A stretch of DNA of 62,929 bases from Pilasporangium apinafurcum (GCA_001600495.1 BCKE01000001.1:919462-982390); one strand, 5' to 3'; positions 1 through 11,165 are shown, numbered from the stretch's first letter. The notes: a model not told the origin generated them from the letters alone. Translations and numbers: made by a program.

Positions 1-163
1 GCCATTTTTACCAAATACCCATTAGTCGAATGCGACTTTATCACATACAGCAGAAAGGCTACTTTCAAGTGCTACCATGGCGGCACCTACAGAAATGCCA
101 TAGGTTTAACCGAAGAATCTGGCAAAAGAAAGACAGGAAGCCGCCTTACCGACTGTCCGTTTA
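1..163 (+). pseudogene. MULE-type transposase, FAR1-like DNA-binding region (5' part, cut by window edge)
   Basis: Frame 1 is open from the window edge and reads as the zinc-binding N-terminal region of a Mutator-like (MULE) transposase: a CYHGGTYRN motif followed by a basic KRKTGSRLTDCPF segment. Reading stops at the Tc1 element that begins at 164. The matching downstream part resumes at 1758 in the same frame once the insertion and one TA are removed. Family recognition comes from the C/YxGGxYRN...R.GCPF pattern and is an inference. The start lies outside the window. Confidence 0.55.
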
Positions 164-382
164 CAGTCCCGGAAATAATGATAAAGGCACCTTGTTTTTC
201 TGACTTTTTGCGAGTATTATTACGCCGTTTTAAATAAAATTATTGTGGATTATAGCCAATAACATAAGCTTTTTGCTCGTGCTTTTTGCGCGCGAAACGA
301 CAAAGTACACTGTGCAAATTGCCAAAAATATATCAGGTGGGTGTCTAAAGGCTGGAAATAATGATAAAGGCATAGAGTGTTA
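164..382 (+). repeat. Left terminal inverted repeat of Tc1 element
   Basis: Inverted copy of 1537-1755. The direct repeat GGAAATAATGATAAAGGCA occurs at 171-189 and again at 354-372, giving probable outer and inner transposase-binding sites. Confidence 0.93.
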
Positions 383-498
383 GATATGCATTTGCACATC
401 TGTGAGCGCGTCTAATGGTGCATTTGCTGGTCATATGCGCTAACATGAATCCTAGTGTGTCATTTGTTGTCATATGATCGCATAGGCAATCGTTGCAC

Positions 499-1486
499 AT
501 GGGAAGAGGCAAAGCGCTTAGCTCCGAGGAGCAACGTCTGATATTGAATGCAAAAAAGGAGCAAATGAGCAATCGAGAGATTGCTCGGCTGCTAAATCGC
601 TATCCTGGTTTCATGGATGCGTTTGTAAAGCAGCCGGATGGTTATGGCAAGAAAAAATCCACTGGAAGGCCGCCCAAAATGACCATCAAGGCAACTCGAC
701 TGCTATTTCGAGAGGCTTCGAAGACCAGTAAGTCATCATCCAAGCTCGTTCATGACCTGGAATTGCCTGTAACGAGCACGCCAGTTATTGTCAAGAAGCG
801 GGAAATTCAAGTTTCAAAAGCGAAATGGTGCACCGATGCTGACGGAGGCACATAAGGAGAAACGGCTGAGCTGGACAGTGGATCACGTCGACATGGGACA
901 GAAATGGGATGATGTTGTGCTCAGCGATGAGAAAAAGTTTAACTTAGACGGCCAAGATGGCTTCAAGTTATACTGGAGAGACTTCCGGAAACAGCCAGAG
1001 ATCTTTTCAAGACGACAGATGAGCGGGGGCTTTGTCATGATCTGGGCTGCCTTCAGCAGCAAAGGTCAATCTGTTTTGGTGACGCTCGAGGGCATTCAAG
1101 ATACCAGTAAGTACATCCAAACACTGCAAAACACCCTGGTACCGTTTGCACAGATCGTACATCCAGCCGGTTATGTGTTTCAGCAAGATGGCGCGTCTAT
1201 TCACCGAGCCAAGTGTACGAAAGAGTGGTTCGAGAGCCAGCAAATCGCGGTCATGGACTGGCCAGCCAAGTCTTCAGACCTCAATCCCATTGAAAATGTT
1301 TGAGGGAAGCTAGCGCGCACTGTCTATGACAACGGAATGCAATATGGCACCAAGGAAGAGCTTAAAAAAGCGATTGAAGATGCTTGGTACGATCAGGATC
1401 CCAATTACCTGAAGCAGCTAGTGAAGTCAATGAAAAAAAGGTGCATCCAGGTGATTGAGCGTAAAGGATCTGTTACGGATTACTAA
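499..1486 (+). pseudogene. Tc1/mariner transposase (DD34E), frameshifted and with nonsense codon
   Basis: The N-terminal part (499-about 830) has a helix-turn-helix (SNREIARLLNR) and a basic GRPPK hook, the usual paired DNA-binding region. A +1 frame change near 800-830 leads into the catalytic domain: SDEKKFNLDG carries the first Asp, QQDGASIH the second Asp, and LNPIEN the Glu 34 residues after it (DD34E). A TGA at 1301-1303 interrupts the conserved ENVWG motif where TGG is expected, and the frame then continues to TAA at 1484-1486. Two lesions make it non-functional as read. The intact TIRs suggest it could be mobilised by a related transposase in trans. Confidence 0.9.
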
Positions 1487-1536
1487 TGTCGAGTTTGAAC
1501 GTCTCTGAGCTGTTGCACACGTTTGCATTTTGAATA

Positions 1537-1755
1537 TAACACTCTATGCCTTTATCATTATTTCCAGCCTTTAGACACCCACCTGATATATTTTTGGCAA
1601 TTTGCACAGTGTACTTTGTCGTTTCGCGCGCAAAAAGCACGAGCAAAAAGCTTATGTTATTGGCTATAATCCACAATAATTTTATTTAAAACGGCGTAAT
1701 AATACTCGCAAAAAGTCAGAAAAACAAGGTGCCTTTATCATTATTTCCGGGACTG
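1537..1755 (-). repeat. Right terminal inverted repeat of Tc1 element
   Basis: Inverted copy of 164-382. It carries the 19-bp direct repeat in reverse orientation at 1547-1565 (inner) and 1730-1748 (outer). Confidence 0.93.
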
Positions 1756-1757
1756 TA

Positions 1758-1977
1758 TGATCATGGCCTTCTACTCGAAGAAGAAAGACCAATGGGAGAT
1801 TAAAAGTGCAGAGGCGACCTACAACCATCCCATACCAGTCAACCTTGGTGGGTATTCGACTGTTCGGAGATTGACAAGCGAAGAAAGGAGCATTGTTTGA
1901 GAGATGGCAGAGGCGGGAGTCAGTACCTCTTCGACTTTGTGGAAAATCTGGACATAATTCCCGAATCTGCAAGGAAT
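1758..1977 (+). pseudogene. MULE-type transposase, continuation after Tc1 insertion
   Basis: Removing the Tc1 element and one TA joins CCG TTT of the left part to ATG ATC ATG GCC here without changing frame. The joined domain then shows an aromatic and Asn-His pair (W.I..AEATYNHP) typical of the FAR1/FLYWCH-like region of MULEs. TGA at 1898-1900 stops the frame and similarity-like text continues (EMAEAGVST), so the host gene has decayed independently of the insertion. Confidence 0.55.
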
Positions 1978-2314
1978 AGTACCGAAGAATTGTTCTAAAG
2001 CAAGTGATTTAAATATCCTTTGCAAGTTTTTATAATGACAAAACGGGGTGGGGAGGGGAATAAAATTTTCCATATAAATGCATAGTTATTATAAAGTAAT
2101 CTTAACGTGGTTACATATTATACCAACACGATGTTTGTTTTGCCTTCATCACGGAGATTTATCTTGTTCTTGCTCCTTTCCCGACGCGCCTTTTTTATTT
2201 GTCGTGCTTGTTCTACGGTATCGTCGATGGGAAGCACATAGAGAGAATCCTTGTGAAATTTGGTTGAAATACACGGAATAATTTTAGAATGGATATCGCT
2301 CAGCTTTTCGGGAT
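1978..2314. other. Intergenic, nothing identified
   Basis: I see no supportable gene, RNA or repeat here. Confidence 0.5.
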
Positions 2315-4177
2315 TTAATGGGGGTCAGCAACTAAAGTTAATGCCCTCCACACACCCATAAAAGAACCCACTGGCAGCTCATCTCGGAGTCGAAGTTTCA
2401 GCAATGTCGCCTGCGATGATGGTGTCGTTTTGCACTCAATTATTCCTGATTTATCCGCTGAAGCTCGAAAAACTTCATATGATTGAATTCCTGTAACTTT
2501 CTTGTAAAAGGACTGCAAGAAAAGTTTGGCATTCTTGAAAGGAGAATCAACTTCTTCTAGTGAGATGGCTTCAGTGATTGATCCAGCATTTTGCACTTCT
2601 TCCACGAGAGATTCCATGTTCCAACTATTAACGCGGCGTAGGCTCTTTTTGATGACTCCAAATGCGCGATCACATCCGTTCTTCGTGTGGCCATTCACGA
2701 AGAACTTGAGCCTCGCCTCTTTCAAAACGCTTATATCTACAAGGAATAACAGATACCAGACAACGAAGGTATTCTTATTTTGACCATCGCAATTGTCCGC
2801 CCAAACTGTCACCGATTTATCACTGCGATCGGTGCTATCACCATCATCCGACTGCTTAAATAGTCCATGTAAATCCATCGTTACGTGCAACATGTTGATC
2901 ACTTTGTTTAGACCTTCTCGTCCCTTGCGTCCTGAGTAAAGATAACTGTATGTAGATCCATCATTTGCACAGTGGATCCCAAATAATGAGACCGATATGA
3001 GAGACAGGAAGTATCAGCTGGAAGGCGTGTCTACTGTATGTGATAAGGTCAACTTTTGGGCGAAGTCCATTGTTGAAACAAAATGTTTTGTGCTCGTGTG
3101 TTGAGTGTCAATTTGGTGGTTCACCCTTTTATCAAAGAATAACAACCAAGGTCAGTAGAGCTACCCCCAACAAATCAAAGGCACCCTTAATGAACCTCGT
3201 TGCTTTTGCGCTGAAAACATGATCTGCAAACACTTCGGCTTCGGACGCATCCATATTGCGCTTCATCTTCGTATAGTAGATTGCACATTGGTCACAAATT
3301 TGATTTCTTGGAGAGCGTATAAGTATTTCAGGAGCTTGCACAGCAATAATTCGCTTAAAAGAGATAGGTGAAAGCGCTATAGTGTCAAGAGTATTCTGCT
3401 CGATGAAAATTAAAAACTGCTTTCGTATCTCGTCCCAAGTGAAATGCGACGGTAGAAGTGTATAATTTTCGTGCGAGTAGCAGTATCGTATGGCACCCGA
3501 CTTCATTTTCCGCATACGCATACATACTGCGACAACATCACCGACGCTCTCACTGAATGCTCGTATCCACGGAACGCACAGTTCAGTGTTGACTGTAGCA
3601 GAGTAACTATTATTTACATTTCCGTGCGGATTCACGTCAATTCTGCCTGCTTTTACTTGCTTCCGATACAAATTCAGAGTGCGATGAGAGATACCATACG
3701 CAGAAGAAAACGCATCCTTGCATACTCTCCCCACGAATGGGGAAATCTGTCTCACTTTTCAAGGCCACTTCCTTCCGCTTTAGCACAGACCCTAATAGTA
3801 GTAAAAATAGACGTCTTCTTCTCCTCTCTCGTCATGGCATATACGGATTCCACAAGGTTCTTCAACTGCTCGCTCTTATCAGCGAAACATAAACGATTAC
3901 AGCACTATTTTTTGGTGAGGCGATTTGCTGTGGCATCGATATCGCTGCCAGTGAGAGCGCTGAGAAAGCCATCATCATCGCTGACGGCATCAAAGGGTTC
4001 CTTGGAGTCGTCTCCATCATATCCGCACTCATTGTCGTCGTTGGACTGTTCATCTTCATCGCTAGCTGACTCCCATTCGGACTCACTGCCGTCTTCCATT
4101 TTTGACATTTCGTTTTTGGTGTTTTTCTCGAAAACTCTTTCCTTCCGGGCGATTGATCTCACCAACTTTGAAGGCAA
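2315..4177 (-). pseudogene. Decayed DDE-type transposase-like gene with DNCDGQNKN motif
   Basis: Read on the minus strand. An acidic Ser/Asp/Glu-rich N-terminus (4177-3905; first ATG at 4108) is followed by a basic/Cys region (3755-3132, with CDQC) and a C-terminal region (about 3110-2315) containing TVWADNCDGQNKN and FFVNGHTKNGCDRAFG. The Asp-containing DNCxGQNKN block recurs in RNase-H-fold transposase-like proteins; the exact superfamily is not certain. Lesions seen: a stop before 3905, a one-base frame change near 3755 (CTTGAA-AAGTGAGAC), a frame change near 3132, and an in-frame TGA near 3016 where Trp fits (VDTPSS-stop-YFLSL). It is a relic, not a spliced gene. Confidence 0.6.
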
Positions 4178-4244
4178 TTTACAAAAAAACTCAAAAAGCG
4201 TGTAAGAATACTTTCCTTTGGTTTAGTTTCATATGCAAAAGTGT

Positions 4245-4325
4245 CCAACTGTGGGATTTGAATCCCGGTCACAGCCATAACAGTCTAGTTGGTCAACCGA
4301 TTGAACCAACTGGAGTGACTAAAGG
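4245..4325 (-). repeat. tRNA-like (possible SINE head) with A- and B-box-like motifs
   Basis: The minus strand has TGGTTCAATCGG (A-box-like) followed about 40 nt later by GATTCAAATCCC (B-box-like). A convincing cloverleaf with anticodon loop was not obtained. A related stretch around 13165-13235 shares GTGGGATTTGAA and a TATAAAA-TCTTCAAT block, which points to a dispersed tRNA-derived family rather than a tRNA gene. Confidence 0.35.
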
Positions 4326-4479
4326 GTAATTTTGCCAATGTATAAAATATCTTCAATTATTACAACTACTGAGCGGGCACCGATCAATGTTCCACGAGCT
4401 TCAATGACAACTAAGCAAAGGCACTAAAAACCTGTTCCTAGAATTAAACATTGCTTACCTTCTTGGTATCGCCGGATGT

Positions 4480-4860
4480 TGTATGCAAATAATAATGAAA
4501 CAAGCTCCAACTACTATCTCATCGGCGCGGAGGGGAAGGTCCAACCACTTGTGCACGAGCAACTAAATTTCACATTAATATTAAATGAGTTAATGGAACT
4601 ATGCGATTCTTATATGTAAATGAACAAAATCTAAAAGAAATTTCCTATTAAACGAGGGGATTTCTTCAAGAAAATGCAACTCTTCATATCTAAAATAATT
4701 AAATCGATCCAATTAGTCAATTGGATCAATCCAATAGGACCAACTGAACCGATCCAGTGCCAAACCCACAAATCCAACCATTTATAACCATATGGATCCG
4801 AAATCCAAAACCCGATCCATCACTAAACCCGAATATGGATCTAACATTTTTGGATCTATT
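4480..4860 (+). repeat. Diverged interspersed repeat, copy 1
   Basis: The block from TATGCAAATAATAATGAAAC to ATTAAATGAGTTAATGGAAC matches, with many substitutions, the minus strand at 11165-11030 (TATGCAAATAACAGTGAAAC ... ATTAAATGAGTTAATAAAAC). Both continue into a tract rich in AACCCGATCC/GGATC words. A weaker third copy lies near 12230-12540. No coding capacity was found, so it is probably an old non-autonomous element. Confidence 0.6.
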
Positions 4861-6164
4861 TAGAATGGTCGAGAGCGCTTTGTATGGCTTACAAGTCTTC
4901 TTTTGACTTAGATAGTAACCATTTCAGAATTGACAGAAGTTTGCGTATGGTTCTCATCTTAACCCATTACTTATGGTTACTATGTTTGTGGTTTTCTGTC
5001 ATAACTACACGCCAAGTGTGATCACCCCATCATTCTTCACTCCGAGCAGTCTAGAAACCATGAATTTAACTGATCGACGTTCGGAAAAATTGTTTACAAT
5101 CAAGCTTGCTCTTGAAAAACAGCGTCGTTACATCTATTGTAACGATCATTGGCTGTTCGAGGGTAAATTCAAAAATTTTGGAAACTCAACTGCTTCTTCG
5201 CTGCTCTTGTGTGTAACAGGCCAGTGTTACACGTCTTTATTTAGTGGCTTGTATCACTCGCACTTTCCGACACAGTGCTGTTTAGTTTTATATTAAATTT
5301 AGTATGATATTCGACAATTAGGTAAGAGTTCGGCTGCAAAGTTTGTGAAGGTTGTTTTAGTTTGTTTTTCCACTTTAACTCTTTCAATTCACTTTGTATA
5401 TTTACACCAAACACAAGCACTTCAAACTCTCTATCAAATTATCCCCAGTGTCATAGAGTGTGGATTCTTTGCTTCATCTGAGCTATCATGTGCCTAACTG
5501 ACCCAGTTCCACCTGGGTCCTTGATACTGGGATCTTATTTACTAACTAACTAATAATGAAGTCTTTAAGTAAACACGATGTGTAGTCTCGAGCATTTCTA
5601 GCGATAAGATTTTATCATGCCATAATTTTATGTTTGAGTAACATCTCATTAACATTCACACAAGCTTCTTAGTTGCATAATTGCTCACAGTTGTGATACT
5701 AATTTATGTGAAATTTGGTGTTTAATTGAGTACGTCTATAAGTGATGTATAGTGGTGCCCTGTTACATCTTTTTTCCTTGTCGACACATTCATCCCACGA
5801 ATTTGAGTATGAATAATAGATAGAGTATCGTAATCAGCAACTGCAACAAATTCAACCCAACACCCACCTATAACCCGTCACGAGGTCACCCAGCCCTGTG
5901 TAAGCAATTGGTGTGTTTTACCATCGCTGTCGTACGCTATCCTTTAGTACAAAAGGTGTACTGGAAGAAAACGATCTGATTCCCACCGCGAGTATCTTAC
6001 TGACATTTGGGTTTTGTAGAAACACCTTAATCCAACTTTCGCAACATTCTCACAATGTGTTTGTATTGAAACGTTAGCCATACAGAGGAATCCACTTCAT
6101 TTATTGTTGGAAGTGATCAAATCCACTTGTGCCACAAATAAAGCATTAAGGCAAAGAGTTTGAT

Positions 6165-6525
6165 ATCGTTTTATAGTGTTTTCACTGGTGCAGTGGTTTC
6201 ATGTTTGAATTCCAAACCTGAGGTCGCTGGTTCGAGTCCCTCTCCAGATAGATTTTCTGATTTCTTTTGTTTAAAATGTCATGCGGTTAATTCGAGATGG
6301 TTTTACAGCATGTTCAGGTCAATCGAATGTTCTAGAACACCAGCGCGCACAAAGCATTTACATATTGGGTTTTGTATATTGTGTGGCTAGGAATCAACAA
6401 GCAAAGAACGTTTGTAGGGAGGAGCTAACATAAACATCTTATTGTTGTTTGATTAAACACACAAATACATTTACTTTTTGCATTACCATCTTGTACACAA
6501 GTTACAACTACATCGCAAAGCTCTA
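6165..6525 (+). repeat. tRNA-derived SINE, copy A (full length)
   Basis: The tRNA-like head has an A box TGGTGCAGTGG (6186-6196) and a B box GGTTCGAGTCC (6229-6239). The body of about 270 bp ends near CACAAATACATTTACTTTTTGCATTACC. The body includes GAATGTTCTAGAA at 6325-6337, a perfect GAAnnTTCnnGAA heat-shock element. Related copies lie at 8035-8120, 8165-8505 (minus), 8560-8850 and 9150-9480. Confidence 0.85.
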
Positions 6526-8034
6526 TTATAATCTATTAATTACAAAGTACTACAATTGAGTCTGGTGAGTGTTTATAGGAAGGATAATTCATCACAATTA
6601 TGTGTGTAGTTCATCTCGATGATACAAGACAAAGTTGGCTATTGGGAATGTAAAGTCGCAAAAAGCAGGAGCATTCCTTACAAACACTAAAATTTTGGTT
6701 TTGGAAGTGTCGACCAAGGTGAAAGCACTTATATGTAATGACGGGACTCGAATGGTACCGGGTTGAGTGGCGTCAACTTGTAACAGAAAGCTTCTGTCTG
6801 GGTAGTCGTTTGTGAGGGTTGTGGTATGTTGAGGGATGTCACTATTCACAGGATGTGGATGGCGCGTCCGTTTCAAACCAGGAGTAGACATTGGGACATC
6901 GGCGTAAGCCTGGTGTATCAAGGTCACTAAGGAAGGGTGAACCGCCCCAGGCTGGTTAACAGAGCAGGGAAAAACTCTCGCTCTTGGTAGTGGAAGGATC
7001 TCGTGCCAGAATCCTGATGTGTCGCCTCTCAGCTGTCAACTGCAATTCGATCAAACGGTGCTTGCTATTTTCTTATTTTTAACAATTGTTATACTTATCT
7101 TTTCACGACCACAAATCGTTCCGTCTTGCACACATTGTATGTCTGGTGTTGCTTAATTTCTACAAATATCATTTATAGTGCAGCGCCGTCATTCAAACAA
7201 GTTTGGGATATTTATGTGTAAATGTGCTTAGTAACTACACATAAAAATTACAACAGTTTTTTAATGTGTGAAGCATTTAGGTATTGGATTATTTCAGAAC
7301 GATCTATTATGAATACATGCGCTGAGTGAGCGGTGTGCTTATATTGCAATAAATTTCTGAAACGCTTTATGATAATAAAGGAACAACTTTGCAAGTGTGT
7401 GGATTGCATCACTCGCGTGATTTCGTAAAAGCTCCCTCTCCCGCAAATGACTTAATACAGGTTCCAATTCAGCTTTTCACACAAAAATTCCGACACAAAA
7501 TAATTTTCTAGACAGCTTGCTCATGAAAAGGAGTAATTCTGATTATGCTTACTGTACAGTACTCATAAAAAAGCCATATTTCACTATACTTGCACATACA
7601 AAAAAAGGACAATAGTAATGGAGTTGCAAATCTTCTATCCCCTTGTGGTGTTTACAGTGTGAACAAAGTTCCCAAAACTCTGCACATATAAATTGGGCAT
7701 CTTGCTTGTATGATAACTCATATAAAGTATCATAACTAAAATAAATTCAATGGCAACTAAAGGGTAAAATTGTTTATAAAACGCACAATAGTACATTACA
7801 AGAGTTTGCTGGGGCGTATTATTTCTGAGATGGCTAAACATTTAAATTTGTGCTTGATGTAAATAGATTTGTATGTGTGTGTGGATTGTAAGACATAAAT
7901 AACCAAACATGAACGTATTACCAACACCGAGTGGAATCTAATGCAGACAATAACAAAAACACACTCATGCGAGAAAATAGTGTTACAGTAATCGTCTTCA
8001 TGGTAAAATAACTATAAAAATAAAAATTTTGAAT
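6526..8034. other. Intergenic, nothing identified
   Basis: AT-rich sequence with only short fortuitous reading frames. I see no gene or clear repeat. Confidence 0.5.
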
Positions 8035-8120
8035 CCATTTTCTATTGTTTACTATGGTATAGCGGTTTAGTGTTCAATTTTTAAGCCTGAGGTCGCTGGT
8101 TCAAGTCGTTGTTCGACCAA
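8035..8120 (+). repeat. tRNA-derived SINE, copy B (head only)
   Basis: Has TATGGTATAGCGG (A-box-like) and GGTCGCTGGTTCAAGTC (B-box region) and then breaks off. The adjoining sequence belongs to the tail of minus-strand copy C, so the two copies meet head to tail in inverted orientation. A short inverted repeat TTCGACCAA/TTGGTCGAA spans the junction. Confidence 0.7.
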
Positions 8121-8164
8121 GATTTTATTAGAATTATAGTGTTGGTCGAATATAACGACAAGAG

Positions 8165-8505
8165 GTAACTTGCGCACAAAGTAGTAGATGGCAAAGTAAN
8201 TGTATTTTTGTGCTTAACCAAACAACAGTAAGGTGTTAGCGTTAGTTTCCTTCTACACTTCTTCGCTGGTTGAATCCTAGCCACACAACATACAAAATGT
8301 AACATATAAGTGCTTCGTACACGCTGACCTTCTAGAACATTCGATTGACTCNGACGTGCTGAAAAAACCATCTTGTATTAATCGCACTTGTTTGTCTTGA
8401 CTGAAACTTGGGGCAAAAAATCTGCTCGGTGAAGGACTCGAACCAGCGACCTCACGCTTGAAAGTTGAACGGTAGACCACTGCACCATAATGAGTTCAAT
8501 ATAAA
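8165..8505 (-). repeat. tRNA-derived SINE, copy C (full length)
   Basis: On the minus strand: A box TGGTGCAGTGG (complement of 8478-8488), anticodon-loop-like CTTTCAA (tRNA-Glu UUC-like), B box GGTTCGAGTCC (complement of 8434-8444), then the shared body. The heat-shock element is intact at 8330-8342. Two single ambiguous bases (near 8199 and 8352) lie in this copy. Confidence 0.85.
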
Positions 8506-8559
8506 TTAAATTCAAATTTTTTATCTTAATAATTTTTTTGTGACAACAACTACTTGTAA

Positions 8560-8850
8560 CAGACTTTTGCTTCAGTTTTTAATCAAGAATGTCAAGTGCG
8601 ATTAATGTGAGATGAATTCTCAACACGTACGATTTAAATCGAATGTTCTAGAACATCCGCGCGTACGAACCGTTTACATTTTGTATTTTGCATGTTTTGT
8701 GGCTAGAATTCAATTGGCAAAGAAGGAGTGTAGGAGGAAACTAACATAGGCATCTTATTGCTATTTGTTTAAGCATAAAAATACATATACTTTGCCATCT
8801 ACCATTTTGTGCACGTTACATCTTCGTCGTCATATACGACATACAGGATA
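8560..8850 (+). repeat. tRNA-derived SINE, copy D (5' truncated, body only)
   Basis: The body matches copies A and C from TCAAGTGCG onward, including GAATGTTCTAGAA at 8641-8653, but the tRNA-like head is missing. Loss of the 5' end is normal for LINE-mobilised SINEs. Confidence 0.8.
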
Positions 8851-8867
8851 ATTCTATTACATAGTGA

Positions 8868-8950
8868 CATGTGTGTGTGTGCACGTGCGTATGTATGTAT
8901 GCATGTATGTATGTGTCTATGCACATATATATATGTGGGGGGGGGAGAGG
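8868..8950. repeat. Simple repeat (TG, TATG and G tracts)
   Basis: GT-rich dinucleotide and ATGT tetranucleotide repeats are followed by an AT run and a run of ten G. Confidence 0.9.
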
Positions 8951-9149
8951 GTTAGCTGTGTCTAAAAAGACACTTTTTTTGTTGTTTTGGTTATTTTGCT
9001 TGTTTCTTCCTTTCTCTTGACAAAATATACTACTCCGAAAGAATAGGGTCTCATCATTCGAGAGTTTCCCAAAGTGCTTCCGACAAACTTGAAGATGATC
9101 GTGTCTATGTGAGCTACATATAAAGTATTAAACTAAAAATGTTAAACTC

Positions 9150-9480
9150 CTTTTCTATTGAGCCCACTATGGTGTAATGGTTTAGTGTGATTTCCAAACC
9201 TGTGGTTGCTGGTTCGAGTGCCAGTCTTATTTTTTGCTTCAAGTTCCATGGAGGTATCAAGTGCGGTTTGTGTGAACCGGCTTTAGCACGCGTGAAGTAT
9301 TTACATGTTGCATTTTGTATGTTGTGTAGCTAGGAATCAACTTTGCAAAGAAGGAGAAGCGTAGGGAGAAACCAGTGTAGATAGCTTCCTGTTGATTTGT
9401 TAGGCGCACAAATACACTCACTTTTTGCATTACCATCTTGCACACAAGTTGCATATGATAATAGTAGATTATATTGTTTC
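9150..9480 (+). repeat. tRNA-derived SINE, copy E (diverged)
   Basis: A box TGGTGTAATGG (9170-9180), anticodon-loop-like ATTTCCA, B box GGTTCGAGTGC (from 9211), then a body that has lost the heat-shock element region but retains the TTTGTATGTTGTGTAGCTAGGAATC block and the CACAAATACACTCAC end. Confidence 0.8.
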
Positions 9481-10830
9481 TTGAAACTACTCTAGAAGAC
9501 GGACTATTCAATTGCTGATACATTAAAAAGTGTATTTATGTGCTTAATCACGCGCCTCTCTCGCAAGCAGTACAAAATACCCAAATTTCAGGGTAATTTT
9601 GAGATATCGCCAAATCCGGAAATTTCTGTTGCACTGAGCTAAAAGGACAGCGATATAGTTTTCTATCTTCTGACCTTAATTTTGATGGCATATTCGTTGG
9701 GTGCTATGCCAAAATTGAGAACGGTCACTTTGAAATTAACCATTTCCAGCAGCTGTGCATGCCTCTTTCCAAGTTAACATACAATTTGCTATGTATATGA
9801 AATCTTCCAACTACATACTTAGTTGAAATAATACAGTATCTTCTGTGCAGTTTGCATTTAATAGATGTAGTAGAGGATTTGCTAACAGTCTCGGATCTCT
9901 GGGTTGAAGCGCTCGAGGAATGGCGTGTGCGATACAGGTATATCGTACAAAAGGAACTGGAACAAAATCTTAGCACATTTTATTTGCCTACCGATTCTCG
10001 TTCGTACACAAATGACGAGTGGTTTGTCAAAGCGAAATAGCGATCATGCACACTATTGATATCGTTACGCTCTTTGGTGTGATGTCGATCGATGGCCCGC
10101 ACTACACTGTATAATCGACTCCCGGCGTTGATTCATCGAATTACGCACCAAATTGAAGCGCACATCAACATGACGCTGTATCGTAATGGGTCAGATATGT
10201 CATGTCCATGTTTCTGGCCGCGTTTGAGTGCGTCGTGTCGAGCCTATGTGCCAATTGTATCATGGTAGCTCTGGCGCAGCGACAACCCGTGGAGGTGCGA
10301 AACAAGCCCAGGCAAATATCTGCACTGCGTGTATTTTGTGGTAATATTCGGCGGGATACTCGTGTTTTTATTGGTTCAACGATGAGGGATAAGCGATATT
10401 TTTTACTTCTCGCTGAACTTGCCGCAGCTAATAGGTATCATGATGGTTGTCATGGTGTATCCTGTCGATCTCGTGGTTGTTTGTCAGAATAGTCAAAGTG
10501 CTCAAGGTCGACGTCAAGGAATACCTGAGCATGGACGTCATATCATCTCGCGGCGCACGGCCTTCCAGCTCATCACCTGCATTCTCTTCTAGAGTGTCTT
10601 GACCTAGATCTTGTACACCGACAGCTCGCCCGTGTGGATGTTTATGGCTGGCATCACACCTCTCTATGTGGCTTACTGCTGTGAAACATGTTTTCATGCT
10701 GATCTCATATTGCTAATTTTGTTTCTGACTTGTTTGTCGGTAAGCTTGTTATCGCCAAATCGAGCGCAGAATGTAGTGTGATAAAGCAACTCATAAATGG
10801 GCACTGTTCAAGCTGATCGAAAACTCATGG
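9481..10830. other. Gene-poor interval with a possible protein relic
   Basis: 9852-10040 (+) encodes a protein-like stretch (EDLLTVSDLWVEALEEWRVR...) and 10200-10490 (+) contains hydrophobic segments in two frames. Together they look like a decayed membrane protein gene, but I could not identify the family and the frames are broken by stops. Confidence 0.25.
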
Positions 10831-11165
10831 GACATATGAAATGGGTTTCCATGAGTTTTATTATTGGATCGGGTCGGGTTTGATATTGGACCCATCTGGT
10901 TATATACAACTGAGCCGGTTATCATATCGGTTCGGTTAAGATCTTTTGGGATTGAAAGGTCATCAACATAAAGCGTCGAGTCACTAACATGAAGGGTTTA
11001 TATTTCATTCATTTATATATATAGGAAATTGCATAGAGTTTTATTAACTCATTTAATATCAGTGCAAAATTTGCCTGCTAGTGCACAGGCAGTTAAATCT
11101 TCCCCTCCATGTCGATGGGATAATAGTGAATATCGTTTCACTGTTATTTGCATACGACATCTGTA
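10830..11165 (-). repeat. Diverged interspersed repeat, copy 2
   Basis: Inverted partner of 4480-4860 (see there). Its end at about 11160 abuts the palindromic TGTAACGG terminus of the possible LTR. Confidence 0.6.

Larger units (their letters stand above)
164..1755 (+). mobile_element. Tc1/mariner transposon with 219-bp terminal inverted repeats
   Basis: A 1592-bp element is flanked by TA dinucleotides (162-163 and 1756-1757), the Tc1/mariner target duplication. Each end begins CAGTCCCGG. The two ends are inverted copies of about 219 bp that I read as identical, so the insertion is probably young even though its transposase is damaged. Each TIR contains an outer and an inner copy of the same 19-bp sequence, the IR/DR arrangement known from Sleeping Beauty-like Tc1 elements. 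It sits inside a MULE coding frame. Confidence 0.93.
4178..6160. other. AT-rich repeat-bearing intergenic region
   Basis: No gene is supportable. It contains a tRNA-like segment (4245-4320) and one copy of a diverged interspersed repeat (4480-4860), listed separately. A short palindrome TGTAACAGGCCAGTGTTACA lies near 5212-5231 and resembles LTR-terminus palindromes, but no partner LTR was convincing. Confidence 0.5.

Noticed and set aside
4245-4325. Functional tRNA gene
   Set aside because: Box-like motifs are present but no acceptor stem or sound anticodon arm could be drawn.
5212-5765. LTR from TGTAACAGG to CTGTTACA
   Set aside because: No target duplication, no second copy, and no similarity to the 11161-11486 candidate.
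8434-8488. tRNA-Glu gene
   Set aside because: The head of a SINE copy; acceptor stem does not pair and it is followed by the shared SINE body.
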